Positions 60,892 through 64,000 of a stretch of 64,000 nucleotides of DNA are shown here, in pieces; positions within the stretch are counted from its first letter, which is position 1; each line of letters begins with the position of its first letter. Origin of the DNA: Rhodohalobacter barkolensis (GTDB taxonomy: Bacteria > Bacteroidota > Rhodothermia > Balneolales > Balneolaceae); NCBI RefSeq assembly GCF_002834295.1, contig NZ_PISP01000002.1, positions 372,001 to 436,000 of the forward strand, written 5' to 3'. The notes under the pieces are model-generated. The model ran no database searches. It was not told where the DNA came from and was given only the letters and a program-made list of their open reading frames with translations. Made by a program: the position numbers and the translations under genes.

Positions 60892-62586
60892 TCAATTTTG
60901 AGCCGCATAATAACCCGGACCCTTTACAAATCGGCCGGGCATTTCACCGGTGTGTTCACTACTCTTCAGTACCTGAACACCATTCACAAAGACGTGCTCA
61001 ACACCGGTAGCATATTGATGTGGATTTTCGAATGTTGCATGATCCTCGATTTGATCCGGGTCAAAAATGACAATGTCGGCGTAGTAACCTTCTTTCAAAA
61101 AGCCCCGCTGGTTTAACTTGAGGTTTGTGGCGGGTAGCCCGGTTAGCTTATAAATAGCTTCTTCAAGTGAAATTAATTTCTCATCACGCACATATTTACC
61201 CAATAATCGGGCAAAATTACCCCAGGCTCTGGGATGCATCTGCCGGTTTAAGATGTCACCTTCGGCCGCAAATGTACCTCCATCCGAACCGAAACTCATC
61301 CAGGGCAGCTTAATCTGACGTTTTACGTTCTCTTCGCTCATTAAATAGTAGATGGCACCAATTCGGTTGTTGTCTTCCACGGTTAAATCAACAGCTGTTC
61401 GCACTTCGTCATCATCGCCTCGCTCTGCAGTAATTTCACTGAGAGTCATGCCCACATATTTCTGAAGTTCTTCACTTCGGAGACCCACAACGATAATTCC
61501 TTCTCCACCACCTGCCATCAGATAAAAATTTTCCCATTCATCCGATGGAGTTTTAATCTCTTCAATAATCTTTTCCCGAGTTTCAGGATCTTTTAACCGT
61601 TCAATCCAGGCCGAGTGACCTCCATCCTGCGTCCAGGGTGGGAAAATGGCGGCAAGACTTGTTGCGGCGGCATCGTATGTATACATGTTAGCCGTTACGG
61701 GTTGACCTTCTGAACGCACCTCTTCAACTCTGTCGATCACTTCATCAAGCTTGTGCCAGTTCTGCTGACCGGCAGCTTTTAAGTGGTGGATTTCTGCATG
61801 TACTCCGGCTTCCTGTCCAATAGTAATTAATTCTTCAACAGACTCTACAAAACGGTTTCCTTCACTGCGAAGGTGGGAGATGTACATTCCGTCATACTCC
61901 CCGACAACTTTCGCCATTTCTATGAGTTCATCGGTTTCTGCATAAAATGCAGGCGCGTAAATTAGTGAAGTACCGAGCCCCATTGCCCCTTCGCGCATCG
62001 CTTCATCTGTCAGCGACCGCATATTTTCGAGCTCGTCTTCTGTGGGCTCCCGATCCGTTCTCCCAACCTGATGAATCCGAAGAGTTGTTGCTCCAACAAA
62101 AGATCCCACATTTGTAGATATGCCTCCGCTTTCCATAAAGTCGAGAGCTTCGCCGAGAGTTTTCCATTGATAATTACTTGGATCATCTCCCCATCGCTCT
62201 TTTTGCATCTGATCGCTTAACGGACCTAATGAACTGCCTTCTCCAAAAAGTTCGAGAGTTACTCCCTGCTTGATGCCACTCATGGATCGGCCATCATTCA
62301 TTAAGGAACCAGCTCCCCAGCTAAGCATATTGATAAATCCGGGAGATACTGCTTTGCCTCCGGCATTAATCACTTCACTTGCACCGGAGCGGTTCTGTAT
62401 TGTACCAATCTTTACGATCTTGTCTCCCCGTATACCGATATCAGCCTCAGTGGGAAATGATCCGGTACCGTCGTAAACGATGCCGTTGGTAATAATCACA
62501 TCGTATTGTTCAGCTTTACAGGAGGCAAAAATTAACGTTACGAAAACCAGGAATAGTAATTGTTTGAGCATATTAGATGGGCTCAT
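60892..62586 (-). CDS. D-aminoacylase-like amidohydrolase, lipoprotein, lacking the usual HxH
   Basis: This 564-residue protein has a lipobox (FLVFVTLIFASC). The amidohydrolase pattern: VIITNGIVYDGTGSFPTEAD, AVSPGFINMLSWGAG, MYISHLRSEGNR, AEIHHLKAAG and WMSFGSDGG. In many family members the first motif is PGFIDxHxH; here it is PGFINMLSW, with no His. That reading matches a subset of D-aminoacylase-like proteins. Activity on N-acyl-D-amino acids is inferred. Confidence 0.75.
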   Translation of the reverse strand: MSPSNMLKQLLFLVFVTLIFASCKAEQYDVIITNGIVYDGTGSFPTEADIGIRGDKIVKIGTIQNRSGASEVINAGGKAVSPGFINMLSWGAGSLMNDGRSMSGIKQGVTLELFGEGSSLGPLSDQMQKERWGDDPSNYQWKTLGEALDFMESGGISTNVGSFVGATTLRIHQVGRTDREPTEDELENMRSLTDEAMREGAMGLGTSLIYAPAFYAETDELIEMAKVVGEYDGMYISHLRSEGNRFVESVEELITIGQEAGVHAEIHHLKAAGQQNWHKLDEVIDRVEEVRSEGQPVTANMYTYDAAATSLAAIFPPWTQDGGHSAWIERLKDPETREKIIEEIKTPSDEWENFYLMAGGGEGIIVVGLRSEELQKYVGMTLSEITAERGDDDEVRTAVDLTVEDNNRIGAIYYLMSEENVKRQIKLPWMSFGSDGGTFAAEGDILNRQMHPRAWGNFARLLGKYVRDEKLISLEEAIYKLTGLPATNLKLNQRGFLKEGYYADIVIFDPDQIEDHATFENPHQYATGVEHVFVNGVQVLKSSEHTGEMPGRFVKGPGYYAAQN

Positions 62587-62765
62587 TAAATTTTAAATTC
62601 TAAGACTAAAGTACTAAGGAAGAATTATTAAAAGTGTAAAAAGATTTTTCCGGGGGCGCAGGGCTTTTTAAACGTATTTATTTTAATTAACAAGAGATGA
62701 ATGACCTGATATTGTTAAGCCGGCCAATTGGTTAACGGAGATATTGGGATCCTTTTACTGTAGAA

Positions 62766-63503
62766 TTATCTTCGTTTATCTTTTACATAAATTGCTTTAG
62801 ACTGACCCTGTCCCACAGGTCTTTCTTCAACTTCGAAAAGCTTCATCGCCTTGATTAATTCACCAAGTTTTGAGTACCCATAATTTCTTGGATCAAACTC
62901 CGGAGATTGTTTTGCAATATGACTGCCAACCGGGGCCAGATGTGCCCACCCGCTATCATCGGATGAGGCTTTGATGGCATGACGGAAAAGGCTGACCAAT
63001 TTAGTATCCTGTTTGAGCTCAAGAGTGGACATGCGTTTTCCGGAGGGGATATCCTCCTCATCGTCTCGGAGTACTTCCGTGAAGATGAATTTATCACAGG
63101 CGGCTACAAACGGTTCAGGAGTTTTCTTTTCACCAAAACCATAAACAGAAAGGCCGGATTCGCGAATACGTGCGGCAAGCTTTGTAAAATCACTGTCACT
63201 GGAAACCAGGCAAAAACCGTCAAACTCTTCACTGTACAGTAAATCCATGGCATCGATGATGAGGGCACTGTCTGTTGCGTTTTTTCCTTTTGTGTAACCA
63301 AACTGCTGAATCGGTTGAATGGAGAAATTTAACAACACCTCTTTCCATCCTTTTAACTGCGGTAATGTCCAGTCGCCATAAATACGTTTCACATTTGCGG
63401 TGCCGTATTTTGCGATTTCGGCCAGTAGGTTTTCAATCACAGAAGGTTGTGCATTATCAGCGTCAATGAGAACAGCTAATTTTCGAGTGTTTTCCTGATC
63501 CAT
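62766..63503 (-). CDS. NYN-domain nuclease with OST-HTH/LOTUS domain
   Basis: The start at 63503 (MDQENTRKLAVLIDADNAQ) is chosen over an ATG 10 codons earlier. NYN domain about 8-155: LIDADNAQPSVIENLLAEI, ATDSALIIDAMDLLY (Asp) and CLVSSDSDFTKLAARI (Asp). OST-HTH about 170-245: SGWAHLAPVGSHIAKQSPEF and YGYSKLGELIKAM. LabA/DUF88-like; such proteins are predicted ribonucleases that bind structured RNA. Confidence 0.85.
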   Translation of the reverse strand: MDQENTRKLAVLIDADNAQPSVIENLLAEIAKYGTANVKRIYGDWTLPQLKGWKEVLLNFSIQPIQQFGYTKGKNATDSALIIDAMDLLYSEEFDGFCLVSSDSDFTKLAARIRESGLSVYGFGEKKTPEPFVAACDKFIFTEVLRDDEEDIPSGKRMSTLELKQDTKLVSLFRHAIKASSDDSGWAHLAPVGSHIAKQSPEFDPRNYGYSKLGELIKAMKLFEVEERPVGQGQSKAIYVKDKRR

Positions 63504-63710
63504 AGGTAGTTTGATTTTAAGTTGCTTACACAAATAATGTACATGAGAATAGAGTTGAATAAAAACGAAACATGAGTAAGGTGGCTGATCATTGTATGAT
63601 GAATATTTGTGACTGCTAAACAGTTACGGTATACTATGGAAATGCCTTTTTGAAATATTGAGGGCTGTAATGCGTTATTTTAATGTAAAATTAGAACCAA
63701 ACAGACAGAT

Positions 63711-63881
63711 ATGCCAAAGTGTGAAATTTACGAAGATTTGAAAGGAGAATGGAGATGGAGACAGGTAAAAAAGAATGGCGACATTGTTGAGTTCTCCAAA
63801 AAAGGATTTGAAACTCGTGAAGAGTGCGAAAAAAATGGCAAGGAAGATGGTCCTTGTACATCTTATAAGTTAGCACTATAA
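63711..63881 (+). CDS. Small YegP/DUF1508-like protein, 56 residues
   Basis: ATG 63711, TAA 63879-63881. The sequence MPKCEIYEDLKGEWRWRQVK continues to NGDIVEFSKKGFETREECEK. The FYxDxxGxWRWR-like start and the later SKKGFETREEC match the half-unit of DUF1508 (YegP), beta-rich. Short, but the pattern supports a real gene. Confidence 0.65.
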   Translation: MPKCEIYEDLKGEWRWRQVKKNGDIVEFSKKGFETREECEKNGKEDGPCTSYKLAL

Positions 63882-63887
63882 AGCATT

Positions 63888-64000
63888 TTATGAATCAGGG
63901 TTGAGGTATGCGCGGCATATTGCGGTAAATTGTTGAGGTTGATCTAAAAAAGCATAATGCCCCGCATTTTCAATCTCTACCAGTACACCATTCTTTAATC
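63888..64000 (-). CDS. Alpha/beta hydrolase, C-terminal end only
   Basis: The frame enters from the right edge and stops at 63888. It reads LKNGVLVEIENAGHYAFLDQ then PQQFTAICRAYLNPDS. NAGHYAFLDQP is the typical final helix and catalytic-His region of alpha/beta hydrolases (GHxxxLDxP). The rest is outside the window. Confidence 0.6.
   Translation of the reverse strand, partial: LKNGVLVEIENAGHYAFLDQPQQFTAICRAYLNPDS

Noticed and set aside
1-64000. CRISPR array or cas genes
   Set aside because: No set of regularly spaced direct repeats with unique spacers and no Cas protein motif was found.

Overview
The window looks like a chromosome segment from a halophilic or marine member of the Balneolota/Rhodothermota-Bacteroidota group. 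This is inferred from gene families and style: GbsR-type regulator, FtsX/LolD locus, alpha-oxoamine synthase, TPR-Ser/Thr kinase, S9 peptidase, moderate GC. No rRNA or other marker gene is present to confirm it.

Layout. (1) Positions 1 to about 30771 are an integrated element. Its right end is marked by the 3' half of a tRNA-Arg(ACG) at 30728-30771. The left end and any integrase lie outside the window. (2) Within it, 3403-19185 is one long minus-strand operon of about 19 tightly coupled genes. It has no terminase, portal or tail gene. It has many small proteins with one C-terminal membrane segment and a Lys/Arg tail, a transglycosylase and a peptidoglycan-binding protein anchored the same way, an M15 peptidase, a holin-like protein and two adjacent beta-rich capsid candidates. 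The best reading is a tailless, internal-membrane icosahedral phage. A 1455-residue 'polyvalent' protein (RecA-like ATPase, ArdC-like domain, zincin, DdrB/ParB-like domain) sits in the middle. (3) 25301-30408 is the early module: HTH proteins, a primase-helicase and a divergent repressor with palindromic operators. (4) Between the two modules, about 19.7-25.3 kb on the opposite strand, lies an integron-type gene-cassette array with attC-like sites and no visible integron integrase. Phased repeats border it: about 10-bp phasing at 19290-19396 and 11-bp phasing at 25678-25890. (5) The far left carries a GHKL-ATPase/nuclease protein and three copies of a small-RNA-like unit around a lipoprotein gene.

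Right of the tRNA remnant is ordinary chromosome. It holds a decayed nuclease gene, a toxin-antitoxin pair, an RhlE-type helicase and a Ser/Thr kinase flanked by two REP-associated transposase units (RAYT plus palindromes). Next is an ABC/FtsX export locus interrupted by a DUF559 nuclease gene with its own palindromic repeat family, then housekeeping and envelope genes to the end.

Most notable: attC-like cassettes inside a probable membrane-phage prophage, with an R' core coinciding with the stop codon of a phage gene; two helically phased repeat arrays; and a promoter-like motif (TGTAAGG-N11-CCTGTTCC) shared by three terminator-ended RNA units and both RAYT genes.
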